A DNA stretch of 64,000 nucleotides from Sanderia malayensis (lineage: Eukaryota > Cnidaria > Scyphozoa > Semaeostomeae > Pelagiidae): assembly GCA_013076295.1 (NCBI GenBank), contig RQOL01000658.1:3918353-3982352 (forward strand), written 5' to 3'. Both the position numbers and the translations under genes were made by a program. A model generated the notes under the pieces. That model saw only the letters and a program-made list of their open reading frames with translations. It was not told where the DNA came from and made no database searches. Below are positions 13,280 through 24,776 of the stretch, one piece after another (within the stretch, counting starts at the first letter, position 1; each line of letters opens with the position of its first letter).

Positions 13280-15206
13280 CTATATTTGGAAATTATTCTC
13301 AGCAAATTGTTGAATTCGTGAATTTTATTGATAACTTTATCAACGTTGAAATGTGACCTCGTTTCCGAGCGTCGTTTTCTTGAGCGCGTATTCTCAGCCT
13401 CTTTTTGAATTCCCCCCCTGACGTCATTTTGCCTACCAAATCAATGAGCTGGCTTTCTAGAGACGTCATTCTCTTTTACAATTGACAATGTGTACATTAT
13501 TGCATATAGGAGAGTGAGGTTTACTAATCGTTTGTTCATCGTGTTGATAGTTGTATTAATAATTTTATTTAAAGCGAGTTAATTTTCCTAAATTAGTTTT
13601 ACAAGAAATATTTGCGAGTTACAAACCGAAGTTAAAAACATTCATTTTGGACTTTGTTGAAAAAGGACCTATTTTTTACTGAGATAAACTGTGCTGAATC
13701 AAATGTTGATCTGGTTGTGTTGATCGTGCAATTTTTTCAATTATTTTTTACTCGTTTCAAGATCTGTAAATTTCTCTTGAATGGAATACACATATATTGA
13801 TATGGAGTTAATAAATGACGTCACTTCTATGTTTCTAACATTCTGCTATACATTCATTATGATTACGTGTCTGGTCAAGAACTTCAAGGACTTCATTATC
13901 CTTGTGCCCTGGATGTATTTTATATGTACTAACCTGTGCTGACGCAGCCCCAACCTTGAGCCCCATCCTTAAGCCCAACATACATGAACTTTGTCCTATG
14001 AGATGATGTTAGGAGGGGCATGATCCTGCGTCCAAGCGGTTTCGGCGTCCCTGCATGTTATCTTTCTTTGATTTACCTGTTGGTTTAGCAAGCGGTTGAA
14101 TTCACATATCATGCAATCATCCTTGTGGGCAGATGGCAAGACTGATGAGCTTGTTATCTAATTTGCATTAGTAATATCGGCAAAGTCTTGTGCTCAACTG
14201 AAGGCACTTAGAATTGCTTTGGCCCTCCTTAATTCTAATCCGAGTCGCATCTTCGGGATTCGATTTAAAAGAAGAATTGTTTCGAGACGAAAGTTGGATA
14301 TGATTTATGTGATGTGTACTTTCAAATTAAACTGTCAACCTCAAACATGCATCACTGCCTCTCAAGCGTACGCATCAAGGCATACCACATATGCGTCATT
14401 TATTAATGCCATTATTCCTGATGACGAATATATTATTCAGTAAGACCCTTTCTGCAATACAGGATGTGTCTATATTCTGAAATGCAATATGCCTTTTTGA
14501 AATGCCAACGTGGTTTGCCTCGGTCAGTTAGCCTTTCATCTGTGGTCGAAGTGAAAATATAGAATTTCTTTTTCTTAGTAAAAAACTGGTTGATAACATC
14601 ACTTTTGCGTAAATTCGTGGGAAAGTAGATAATTGTATCCGTGTTGACCATTTGCATGACTTGAAACCCGATTATCAAAGAATGAATCATAAAAGCTGAT
14701 TCATTCTGACAAATGACAGCAGATGTTTGTCGGCAAAAACTAAAATTAAAGTCCTGTTTTTAATAGTTTGAACTTCGGGCTGCAATTTTGAAATCTCCAC
14801 AATTTGATTCAGGTTTTAATGGTAGCTGTTGAGGTTGTATATTAACGTGAGAACATTGTACTGCGTAGCTTTTTATTTACCCTAAATGCTAAAGTAAGCC
14901 CCAATCTCGAAAAGACTCTTAGTACCAAGTATCTAGACATTGAAGCTCTGTTATGAGTGTATTACGGATAGCAGCAAGTTCACACTAACAGTTTTATTAA
15001 CTGACTGACTGCATAGTTGCTGCTGCGTAGCGGAGCGAAGCGAAGCGGCTGCGCAGCAAAATATAATCGAGTCCTTCTCGAGAAAAAATCTTGTGAGGAT
15101 GTTTGTGTGTTTGTCTGTATCATTCTAGCCTGTGCGCGTGGCCTCAAATCCTCCTCCGTTTAGCCGCATGCTTGTTTTATGTTTTATGATCAATTCATTA
15201 CTGGCG
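13280..15206. other. Intergenic DNA after the Kir gene
   Basis: AT-rich sequence with no recognisable gene. It includes the Kir 3' UTR. A CRE-like TGACGTCA occurs near 13430. A GC-rich block near 15020-15060 (GCGTAGCGGAGCGAAGCG) looks like part of a dispersed repeat, but I see no second copy here to define it. Confidence 0.5.
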
Positions 15207-16091
15207 GTAATCTATGGTGGTCCATGGTTGCCACCGTGTGTTTTGCTCATTTATTTAGTTTTACTTTTGTTTTATTTTAATTTGTTTTTCTTTTTTGACT
15301 TTATCTTTGTTTCTATTCCACATAAATCATTTTTATTGTTTTATAAATATTTGTTGCTGTTAAAATGAAAACAAATTGAAATGAAATAAATTCATACACG
15401 TGGACCATCGTTGCCAATCTTTTGATATTCATCTGATCTTCTTATGGAGTGCTCTATATCCTAACAGTTGACCAGGTCCATCCAATTCCTCTCTTACGGC
15501 TTGTTCAACATCCCCCAAGTCGGCCCTATCATCATCCACATACTTTATGCCAAAAAACTTCATTCTCCTGCTTATACTCCTGAGGCTCCATGGATACTGT
15601 GGGTACCTTTGCTTGACAAAGTCAAGAATTTCTTTTCTCTTTAAATTCTTCTCCACATACCCATTTAATTCTTCTTCCAATGTTTTGTCGTTCTTCCATT
15701 CACAATCACCATCACCACTGTTGTTATTAATCATGTCCGCCGCCATTAAGTCACTCTTGAGTCAGTCAAATGTCAAAGAACGCAGGAAAACAAGCACTAC
15801 AAGTCTATTTCCCGCCTTTTTATCTCGCGAAGGATCATGGGTATGGCAACGATGGTCCGCCATTGATGAATATCAAAAGATTGGCAACGATGGTCCACGT
15901 GTATGAATTTATTTCATTTCAATTTGTTTTCATTTTAACAGCAAAAAATATTTATAAAACAATAAAAATGATTTATGTGGAATAAAAACAAAGATAAAGT
16001 CAAAAAAGAAAAACAAATTAAAATAAAACAAAAGTAAAACTAAATAAATGAGCAAAACACACGGTGGCAACCATGGGCCACCATAGTAATC
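15207..16091. mobile_element. Foldback DNA transposon derivative, 6-bp TSD
   Basis: The element 15213-16085 has inverted arms of about 220 bp that are nearly identical (15213-15435 and 15865-16085). They begin TATGGTGG and pass through a CCATGGTTGCCACCGTG block. A 6-bp direct repeat GTAATC flanks it (15207-15212 and 16086-16091). The interior holds a minus-strand ORF similar in type to the N-terminus of integrase-like transposases, so this is probably an internal-deletion derivative of an autonomous element. High arm identity suggests recent activity or gene conversion. Confidence 0.8.
15429..15746 (-). pseudogene. N-terminal fragment of an integrase-like transposase
   Basis: The 105-codon frame starts MAADMINNN. 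It contains a helix-turn-helix-like stretch (SLRSISRRMKFFGIKY, about 55-70) and ends LLGYRALHKKIR just inside the element's left inverted repeat. From memory this resembles the start of integrase-core-domain proteins that are multi-copy in cnidarian and fish genomes, where the same phrase precedes the catalytic DDE domain. That catalytic domain is absent, so the product cannot be a working transposase. It could still bind the element ends if expressed. The start lies close to the right arm, which could act as promoter. Family placement is from memory and moderately sure. Confidence 0.5.
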
Positions 16092-16321
16092 TTTGCTGCA
16101 ATGCAGTGATCCAAAATGGACCAAAACATATTCACGCCAAGTTCAGATGCAACAATCAGTTTGAACAATCTTGTTGGTGCTGACAGGGTTATCGACTGAA
16201 ATTTGTACTGTTGTCTCTCTTTCGTTGCCCCATTTTGTTATTATTTCCAATTGCCCCTCCCATTTATGCCTCGTTTTCGATGTACCTCTCTTCTCTCTCG
16301 CGATTCTTTCCCGCGAACTCT

Positions 16322-16335
16322 GTCTCCTTGGCAAC
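16322..16335 (+). promoter_or_regulatory. X-box-like RFX motif before DRC10
   Basis: GTCTCCTTGGCAAC matches the RFX X-box consensus GTNRCC-N2-RGYAAC at all defined positions but one (T for R). It lies 37 bp before the DRC10 start codon, the position typical of X-boxes at ciliary genes. Confidence 0.6.
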
Positions 16336-16372
16336 AAGCAAATAATTCACTTTCAGGCGTTAAATTTACAAA

Positions 16373-18247
16373 ATGGCTTCGCTCGGACAGAATAATCGCA
16401 ACGAAACAACTCAAATTTCTTCGCTTAGTAATAATTTCGAAGAGCTGCAGATAAAATCGAAGCCGAAAAAGAAAAAGGAAGATAACGCGAGCGACTTTTT
16501 AAAATCTCTTGAACCTGGAAGGAGAAAATTAGCATCGGTTGAATCTCAACGAATTGTCTCAGTCCTTGACGACTGTTGTCGAAAAATCGAAATTGTCACT
16601 TTGCTTCCGTTCATTTTGGAGAATATCGATCGATTTTCGGTATTACTCGGTGCTGAACTGGTTGCTCTGGTCCAAGAGTACGATGCAGTTGAGAAAAAAT
16701 ACGCTAAAGCCTTGAGGAAATATCGACAAGTTCGCTCTAGGAGCGCAACAGCAAGATCAGATGTTGTTTTGGATGATAACTTTGGTGGAGATGATGCTTC
16801 TGACGTTAGCAGCATCAGTGACAGACCCATGAGCCAGTTGAGCCAGCATTCAGATTGGCTGGCACGTGCAGAAATGGACGAGATATCAACAATTCTCGAT
16901 TCCTTGAAAGAAACGATGAAAAACATAATCCGAAGCATTGTTCGTTTGTTTGGAAAGAATCCCTCAGCACTCAGAGCTATAAATGTGGAGAGAAAAGAAA
17001 GATCGTTTGAAGCTAATAATTTTGTTACGGAACTCTATTCCTTGAAAGATTTGGTGTTTCTCAGACTTGTAACAAGTCCAGGTGAAGAACTGGAGAAGAT
17101 GAAACAGTTTGTTAATTTAACAATGAAAGATGACAAGGCAAAAACCACAATCCAAAAACAAAGTGTGAATTTGGAAGCAGCAATCAAGGAAAAAGATGAA
17201 GAGGTTTATAATCAATCTAATCTTGTTTCGCAATCTTATGCTTGGATAGTTAATCAAGTGTTTAAGTGATCGCATGATACAATCACATCACAAATTACTT
17301 TGATCACCCTTGATTGGTTTTTGTATGTTTACACTATATTCTCTATTTCACAGATAGCAAAGCTGAATGACGCAATCAAAGGTTTGAAGACAAACATCAA
17401 CAATGTCGAGAAAAATGCGGAAGATCAGAATCATCGAATCATTTCTGAAGCAGCCAAAGCTGAAACAGGAGAAGTGAAAAATTCTGATGGAAAGAAGTCA
17501 AAACTGCAGCAGGAGATCATTCAACTGAAGCAATCATTGCAAAGCAATTTGACAACTCACAGAGAAAGCGAACTGACTCTTAGAAAGGTACCCTCTTTTG
17601 ATTTCATGTATTGTCACCTCTTCCTTCCCTCCCCTCAAATGCTTAGGAAACGGTTTCTTGAAGATATCAGAGATTCCTGGTTTTGGTTGGGTTGTCTCAT
17701 CATTGAGTTGCTCTTTGCAATAAATTTCTTTCTTTGTTGTAGAGGAAATATAAGATTGAAACTGAGGTTGAGAATTGGATTCAAAAGTTTGACAATGACA
17801 TGGGAGAGAGACAGGTAATTTTGTTGTTCTTGTTATTAAGTTCAATTTTGAAGCTAGTTCAATCATTGATCTTTATATTTTGATACTTTTACATTTCAGC
17901 AGTTTCAATTTTTTGTCAACACAGTTTACAGTAATCTTAAAATATTAACTTTTTTGTTTTCCCAGGATGAGTTTGATGAACTCGACAGTATTTACACTGA
18001 AGAAAAAAGGCAGTTGAAAATTCTTGAAGAACGCTTTGAAACTCTTGAGGGAGAATACAAGACAATAATGGAAGAGCGAAGAATAGCAAGAGAAAAACGA
18101 GAAGCTGCAGAAAGAGAGCTCAAGGCCATGATCAAGGCAGCAACATTTATTCAAGCCTTCTGGAGAGCTTTTAAAATGAGAAAAGCACTGAAGAATAAGA
18201 AGAAGAAAGGGAAAAAAGGCAAAGGAAAAGGGAAAAAGAAGAGGTAA
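16373..18247 (+). CDS. IQCD: Dynein regulatory complex subunit 10 (IQ domain protein D)
   Basis: DRC10 is a nexin-dynein regulatory complex subunit of motile cilia. Four coding exons join in phase: 16373-17203, 17354-17587, 17743-17814 and 17966-18247, giving 472 residues (human IQCD is about 449). Matches to remembered IQCD are SQRIVSVLDDCCRKIEIVTLL near residue 60, a Ser/Asp linker, LKETMKNIIRSIVRL and RKYKIETEVENWIQKFD (exon 3). A long coiled coil ends in one IQ motif (ATFIQAFWRAFKMRKAL) and a Lys/Gly tail, which is typical of DRC9/DRC10. DRC9 (IQCG) was considered, but the N-terminal and exon-3 phrases favour DRC10. All introns are phase 0. The first donor (GTTTAT) is weaker than the rest. 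AATAAA lies near 18394. Confidence 0.93.
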
Positions 18248-18747
18248 ACAAATTACAAGTGCTTCTTATAAGATGTCTCATCTTATTTTGCTGGTGAAGT
18301 AAATTGCATAAGAAGAAGAGGAGTTGTGACACTCCCAAGAGGAAAAGACATCTGAACCAAAGCTCCGTTGAGTAGTGGGCGATTTCCCGGTACAATAAAT
18401 CTATGCAGATTTAGTTTTAATGGAACTAGGGCTGGAAATAGCTTGTAGTTTCATAACATTTGAGTTTAAGGAAACATGCTGAACATTTTTGATGAAATAC
18501 TCATTTCAATTTGCACTCTTATAAATTTTATTGGGCGCTCGTGTGGTGATATGTTATTATTATTGTAAATTTAATCATGGTAAATTTAATCATTTTATTT
18601 GATGAATTCAGAAAGGAGAAGTGTGAATAGAAAGACTGATATTTGCAAAAGTGCTTCTATTCTAGTCATTAACAAATCTCATGAGTATAAAATTGAGGCA
18701 ATATACAAATAATTATCACAAATATCTATCACAAATATCATGCAAAA

Positions 18748-19911
18748 TCAACAGACATGTGGAGGTGGTGAAAATAGAGACAATCGCTTTGAACTCAGTT
18801 GAGACTTTTGATCATTGCATGTTACTTCATCGTTTTTCCAAACATTTGTATCTTGTCTGTTTTCTTCTTTCTTTCCCTGTACCTGTTGGTGGGTCATGTA
18901 CAACTGTTGTTTAGGGGGAATGCCTTGATTGGGATCCAACTTTTCTCGTTGCTTGGGACTTTCTTGTGACCTGGGAACACTTAGAGTACCACTTTGTATC
19001 TCTGTGAAATCGCTTTGATTGCTTGATGGGGGTAGATCTGAACAATCTGTCATGTCAAGTGTCTCACCTGAAGCGAAGTAACGTTTTGCATACCTCCTTT
19101 TGGGCTGCAATTTCGCGTCGTGATTTTCGTTGGCATCCCAAACAAAGGCACCGTGCAATCGTCCTCTTTCTGTCCTAGCACGTCTCGAATCAAACATGTG
19201 CTCGTATGAAATCTTTTCGGTTCTCGTTTTACCGTTGCCAAGTTGTGAAACGGGCACGATTCCAACAGCCGCTACCTTGCTACTTTGTGAACAGCTAAAC
19301 CTCGTCAAGCCTTGCGGCCTGTTAGCTATGCGAGTAAAGTCGTGGCGATTTGAGGATTCTTTTGAGTAGGATGGCTTAAGTTTCACCTCTTTTGCAAGTT
19401 CATCAGGCCACCAATTATGCTGATCAGACCTCGATGCTTTGGAGCTTGCGTGACAAACTGGCTCGTTTATCAAGCGTGGATTATCAAAAAGAAAGTGCAC
19501 ATTAGTCGGGTTTGGTTTGTTGACCAGACCAGCTTTTGGTTGGTTGAGATTTCCTTGGGATTTCTTTTGCGAGTTTCGGTCGAACGTACTTGCATAGTGA
19601 CTGCTGTATGCTAAAGATTTGTGGGACTGTCCAGCATCATAATCGGCAAAAACTCTTGAAGAATCAAAACTACAACGAAAAACACGCGTATAAATATCAA
19701 AATATGCTTGAACTAAGACCATATGATTATCTTACCTTCTATAATTTCTTATGTATCTACTTCAACTTGAACATTTTTATTATCAAATTTTAAAATATTA
19801 GTATACGTAAGGGATAAGCAATGCAGTTATAAATACAACTCTTACTCACATTCGTGTGCCTGGAATTTTCTTTTTCGATGTTTTAACAACGGGCGGTAAC
19901 TGAATAGCCAT
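18748..19911 (-). CDS. Unknown basic protein, possible ciliary gene (two exons)
   Basis: Exon 1 is 19850-19911 (start MAIQLPPVVKTSKKK; donor GTGAGT). Exon 2 is 18748-19669, after an acceptor TTCGTTGTAG. The joined product is about 327 residues. It has no signal peptide or membrane segment, is basic and polar, and is probably largely disordered. The middle part (PRLINEPVCHASS, then a WW pair, then KPSYSKESSNRHDF) weakly recalls vertebrate C2orf73-like proteins, from memory and unverified. It is tail-to-tail with DRC10 and head-to-head with IFT27 across about 230 bp, so a shared bidirectional promoter and a cilium or flagellum role are plausible. Function is not known. The opposite-strand frames within it are shadows. 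Confidence 0.75.
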
Positions 19912-20024
19912 TTTACTCCACAAACTGCTCTCTCTGCCTCTAACTCTCAACAAAGTAACAAATTACGATCGTCACCCATGCTTTTTGCTTCCCTTTTGCG
20001 TTTTTAGAATGTTTACATTTATTG

Positions 20025-20039
20025 GTAACCAATGGTGAT
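20025..20039 (+). promoter_or_regulatory. Degenerate X-box / CCAAT pair in a bidirectional promoter
   Basis: GTAACCAATGGTGAT fits the X-box scheme (GTNRCC, N3, RGYAAC) with two mismatches in the right half. It overlaps a CCAAT box, and an inverted ATTGG follows directly. It sits about midway between the two divergent start codons (19911 and 20141). Function is inference. Confidence 0.35.
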
Positions 20040-20140
20040 TGGGCAGTGAAAGATTGAGGCTGATTTCAATGCATGTTATTTGAACACATTGTGTATCCAT
20101 GGGTTGTCAGGAGCAGTAGCTTTCTTTAATGTGAAAAACA

Positions 20141-22645
20141 ATGGTCAATCTTCGAGCAAAATGTATTATTTGTGGTAAGAATTGTGCAAATATAGTTATT
20201 GCTTTTTTATAATGCTAAAAACAGAACCAACCTTGACCCATAGTAGATGCAACACTGGCCTCATGTTTCCCCCTTCTCGAATAAACCTAAGCCACTATCC
20301 TGATAATCAATATGTACCCACATTCATGCTGTGCGTTGAATTGAATGTAATGTATCGCAATTAACAGCAAGTTTAAGCCAAAAATGTAGTTAATTAATTG
20401 TATATAATTAACTGTATGCCAAATGCCCCTCCCTCCTGTAACTGGGAGAGTATTATACCTTGTGTATACCTCCCTGAACTGGACACTCAATATTTACAGA
20501 CCTGCTAACCTGGTCAAGTCCAAAACCTGGAGGCTCTGGCCCGAAAATTTTTGGGCCGCTTCTAGGGGTGTCTGGGGGATGCTCATGTGTCATCAGATTT
20601 GCCTTGCTACCCAGTCGTGGAGTCGCTCCCCAACCCAGACCTCTCGCTCCACTACGACTTGTACGCTTACAGCAAAAAAATTGGGACGGAACGTTAGGAA
20701 GCAGTTAAGAAGCTAAGAACTTCAAGCAACAGTTGAAAATAGCATCGTTTAACCATCAACTTACTTAAAGTTACAGTTTACCGGGAGATTTTAATGATGT
20801 ACCATGAGGACGGGGGAATCAGTGGCATACAGGGAGCCCCTGTATATCAAGCTGGTTACTACAGTGTTAACAGCAACAGTGAAGTCATCAGTTTTATCCC
20901 AGGAAAACGATTTTGCTCAGTGAAATCGATTTAATTTTAATTTTTTGTTGAAATCATAAATTTTTCAGTCATAAACTCTAACTAATTTTTGAAGCTTGTT
21001 AATTTTTATCTTTAACCTCTCTCTGAACAAATATATTAACCAAAGGGATGAAGATTTGTTTGACTAGCTTCTCTTGGTAATACCTACCATATCTCTTCTT
21101 TTGCTTGTGCTTGCTTGTTTATGCCTCAAAGCCTGGAACTGGTTTCATCAATTCTTTTGGACATTTTGCTTCCTGTTGTAGGAGATGCAACTGTTGGAAA
21201 ATCAGCATTGATCCAATCATTTAACAGTGATGGCACACTATATCCCAAAAATTACCTTATGGTAGGTTGACAAGAGCCAGGTTGAAATGAGTATTGCTAA
21301 GTACCAGTTCTTGTTAGAATTCAATGTAACACATATAAATAAATAATTGATATTCAATGTAACATAATCATCTAAGAAAGAGTATGAAGTTTTAACATCA
21401 TGGATTTAATGTAAGAAAAACAGCACAATGCTAAAATTCCAGAATGTAAAATGTTGTCCAGCATGATAACATAATGGTAATAATCATCAACCTTTTGTTT
21501 CTGAATTGTTCTGATCATGTGTAACAACATATCATGTAAATATTTGTATTTGCAGACTACTGGGATTGAACTTGTTGTGAAGCAGATTTCAATTCCAGAA
21601 ACTCAAGATACAGTGGTTAGTATTTATGTCAACATTTGTTCCCTTTCGACCTCAGGTTATCCTGGTGGTGAAACTTGTATTATTAACATTTATTTGGCTT
21701 TGAACTTGATGGATCCTTCCTATACATTTTTAGGAGCTGTTTCTTTATGACTGCGCTGGCAAAGAATTGTTTTATGAGCAAGTCAAAAAACACGTAAGCA
21801 GAAATTTCACCAAGAATTGACTCCTATTTTTTTCAGATTTGATGAATATGTTTAAATTACTTGTTGCTTTAGGGCTGATTTTTAGAGCTTTTAGATGAAA
21901 ATATTTTTTCGATAATTTTCGTTTTAGCTGGATGACGCTGCACTCTTGTTAATAGTATATGATGTCACAAATCATCAATCATTTAAAAATTGCAAGAAGT
22001 GGATTAAAAATATTCATAACTTAAACCCAGAAAAGTCCATGCCATGTATGTGTCAAAATATTATTTATCGTCAAAATTATAATTCTCTACAAAACCATTT
22101 TAATAGTAACTGTCGTTATGAGCATCAATAATGTAATTTTCTTAATAACCGTCATCTTTATTGTGATTATTCAAATCAATTTAATTATTTCACTTAAAAA
22201 TGATAATCAAACTCATGTTTACTTTGTTCTAGCTGCCCTTGTAGCCAACAAAGTTGATTTGCAAGAGCGAAGAGTGGTTTCACAAGAAGCCGGCAGAGAG
22301 TTGGCCAAGTCTGAGAATATGGAATATTTTGAAAGCTCCACAGTGAGTTGAATTATTTTTGTTCATGTCTTAAAAATTCCAGCAACATATGCTTCACAAC
22401 AACTGATCCCCATTACTTTCTATGCTCCATAATATTCTTAACATCTGCTAGCCACAATCATTGACAGAAGGTCTTGAGACAATGAAAAATTTTTACTGGA
22501 TGATTTCTTGTAGCAAGGACTGAGTTAAAACTGTCTTCATTTTCAGAAAGAGCTACGGGATGTAGAAACACCGTTTATTCATCTTGCTGTCATGTTTCAT
22601 GCTGCTTACCAAGAAAAAATGGAAGAACTCAACCAGCAATCATAG
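20141..22645 (+). CDS. IFT27: Intraflagellar transport protein 27 (Rab-like GTPase)
   Basis: IFT27 is a small GTPase of the IFT-B complex that helps export cargo such as the BBSome from cilia. Seven exons join in phase: 20141-20174, 21182-21261, 21556-21615, 21734-21793, 21928-22045, 22233-22342 and 22547-22645. The product is 186 residues, the same as human IFT27. Visible motifs are the P-loop GDATVGKS (12-19), TTGIEL after it, switch II DCAGKE (64-69) and NKVDL (123-127). Switch II has Lys where Ras-like GTPases have the catalytic Gln; IFT27 is known for this, which agrees with low intrinsic hydrolysis. There is no C-terminal prenylation Cys, again as in IFT27. AATAAA lies near 22713. Its 3' end faces the Josephin gene, 186 bp away. 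Confidence 0.95.
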
Positions 22646-22831
22646 AATTTTGCAAACTGAGAAAAAACACAAAATCTAAACATTTCTGCACTTGCAATAC
22701 ATTTTTTGTAAATAAAAATGTCACACTGACATTTGACTTTGAAGTAAGTCATAGACTATTATACAAACTTGAGTTAATTATTTACAAATTCATAGAAAGT
22801 AACTATTAGTGTGTGTTTTATTAAGGTAAAA

Positions 22832-23711
22832 TTAAACTAAAATTGCTTCTTGGTGTTTTTCCCAACTTCTTTCCTCTGCAACTTTCTTCTCCACAATGAA
22901 TAAAAGTTCTGTTTTGCTTTGTGTCAGTTTATTGGCAAGAAACTCCTTCAGTAAAGTTTCATCTCCGATTTTCTCAGGCTGCTTCAATTTCGAATCTAAG
23001 TCATAATAATGTTCGTTTATTTTCCGCACACAAACCCAGTGCCTTTTGTCCATAAGATACCCAAAAATATTCCATCCCGATAGAGTGTTTACAAACATGC
23101 CAAATATATTTTCAAAATTGATTTCTTCCAGGGACCTGCAATAATATTATCCATAGTTAGATTTATTTCTTTGTAGTAACGAATTTCTTCTGTTTTATTT
23201 GTCACAGTATACATATAAAATAATAAAATAAAGTTATCAAGGCACACCACTCTGCCACACCCCAATTATCAGCTTCTAGATACAAGATGCTCAAGGTATA
23301 CAAGAAATAAAAGACCACTTGAAAAATTATCAATGAAAATGTAGTAAATTGCAAAAAGTATACTATTTTTATTACTTTTAGCTATACTAATAATTCTTAT
23401 ATTTTTAATTAATATTAATATTTTCGATTTTCAATTCTTTACCTTCGTTTGTCAAACCAAACAATTTCATACCCTCGTTCGTCCAAAACAACCATGATTG
23501 CGTTGACATCATAGTTTCCAACACCGAGGATACTCTTGTGAGGGTTCATATACGTATCCGGGGCAAGGTTTTTACAAATATTGTTCATAGTTTTCTTGTC
23601 AATGACACATCCATCTTGAAAAAGATTGTTTATGGCGTGGAGCGCGCATAGTTGTAGTCGCTGTCTCTCGTGATAAATTTCATCCGAAGGGATTTTTTCT
23701 GCCTCCGCCAT
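22832..23711 (-). CDS. Josephin-domain deubiquitinase (JOSD1/2-like)
   Basis: This cysteine protease removes ubiquitin from substrates. Two exons, 23443-23711 and 22832-23135, join across an AG|G codon to give 190 residues (human JOSD2 is 188, JOSD1 202). The Josephin triad is visible: Cys22 in LQLCALHAINN, His122 in KRHWVCVRKI and Asp137 in YYDLDSKL. NPHKSILGVGNYDVNAIM is the family hallmark. There are no ubiquitin-interacting motifs, so it is not an ataxin-3. A reversed AATAAA lies at about 22817-22822, just past the stop. Which vertebrate paralogue is closer cannot be decided; it may predate their split. Confidence 0.93.
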
Positions 23712-24776
23712 TTCTTGAAATACTATCTAAATCGAGCATCTATGTTTTTTTCAGTAATAATCAGAGAAAATTTCACAAATTAACTAATATTTGTGAAAAC
23801 CGAAGAGAGAGTCCCAAACACACTCTCTATTCGGTCCAATGGTTCGGTCTGATTTCTTTTCTTGGAAGATGGTTGATATCAACAGTCAAAAGCAGCTCGT
23901 CGGAAAAACAAAGTGTAACACGGCCTTTATTATTGTGTTCAACATAGAGGTTTGAAATTTGAATTGAAACAAAAATCTTGTTTTCGCTAATCACATACCT
24001 ACCCATTATATACCCCGAATGACATATACAAAGTCGTTAAAGCATTGTTCCGTTCCGTCTCCCCCCACTTGGTCTGCATCTTAGACTCCTCAAGGTCGCT
24101 CATTGAAGTTGCTGGTCGCTATTCAAACATGAAGTAGAGGCTTGGTTTATTGTTCGATTTCAGCAGCCTTGATGAGCATCTTATGGATTCCACGTCTGAT
24201 GTAACAAATATGCAATAAGTATAGATAATATTTCTTAAAACCTATCTCGGATTGCATCATAATTTATCGGCACAAAGTCATTAAATACATCCGCAGCAGT
24301 CTAAATTTATTATTGTTTGAGATTTAGTGTAGATATAAGACGGAAAGAACGTGGAAGAATAATTTTCAAGTCGTTTTTTTGGCTTAGGCCATCGTACACC
24401 TCTCACTACCTACAACTGCTTTGTTTGGAAAGCATTGGATGTTCATAAAATAGTAGCGCAAAGGTAATTTAATATTTTAAATCTTGCTTTGCTATTTTTA
24501 TCTAATTTTGCGCGCAATTTGTTTTTGATTTGCCTCTTTGCTAACATTGGAAGTGCTTTAATAAGTTTGATCTATTTTTATTTGGTCATTTCTTTTCTTT
24601 GAATGTTTTGGTTGCTTCACTTCACTCCATTCTCTCTCTTAAATTCGTAAACCGTCCCGTTTTCTTCGAAAACAAATCCCAACACCTTTTAATTGTTTCA
24701 AGCCCTAGTATAGTAAACAAAGGCTCTCCAGATGCCTGGATTAATTCACAATTGCCTGGGGTATTTAAAGCATTGT
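23712..24776. other. Intergenic DNA between the Josephin gene and the foldback element
   Basis: It contains the Josephin promoter side and no recognisable exon. No RNA gene or element boundary is visible. Confidence 0.5.

Noticed and set aside
13425..13470. CRE-like TGACGTCA after the Kir gene as a promoter
   Set aside because: No gene starts nearby on either strand, and an 8-bp site is expected by chance in this length.
16373..18247. IQCG (DRC9) as identity of the coiled-coil IQ gene
   Set aside because: The Lys/Gly tail fits both, but the N-terminal SQRIVSVLDD region and RKYKIETEVENWIQKFD match DRC10 better.
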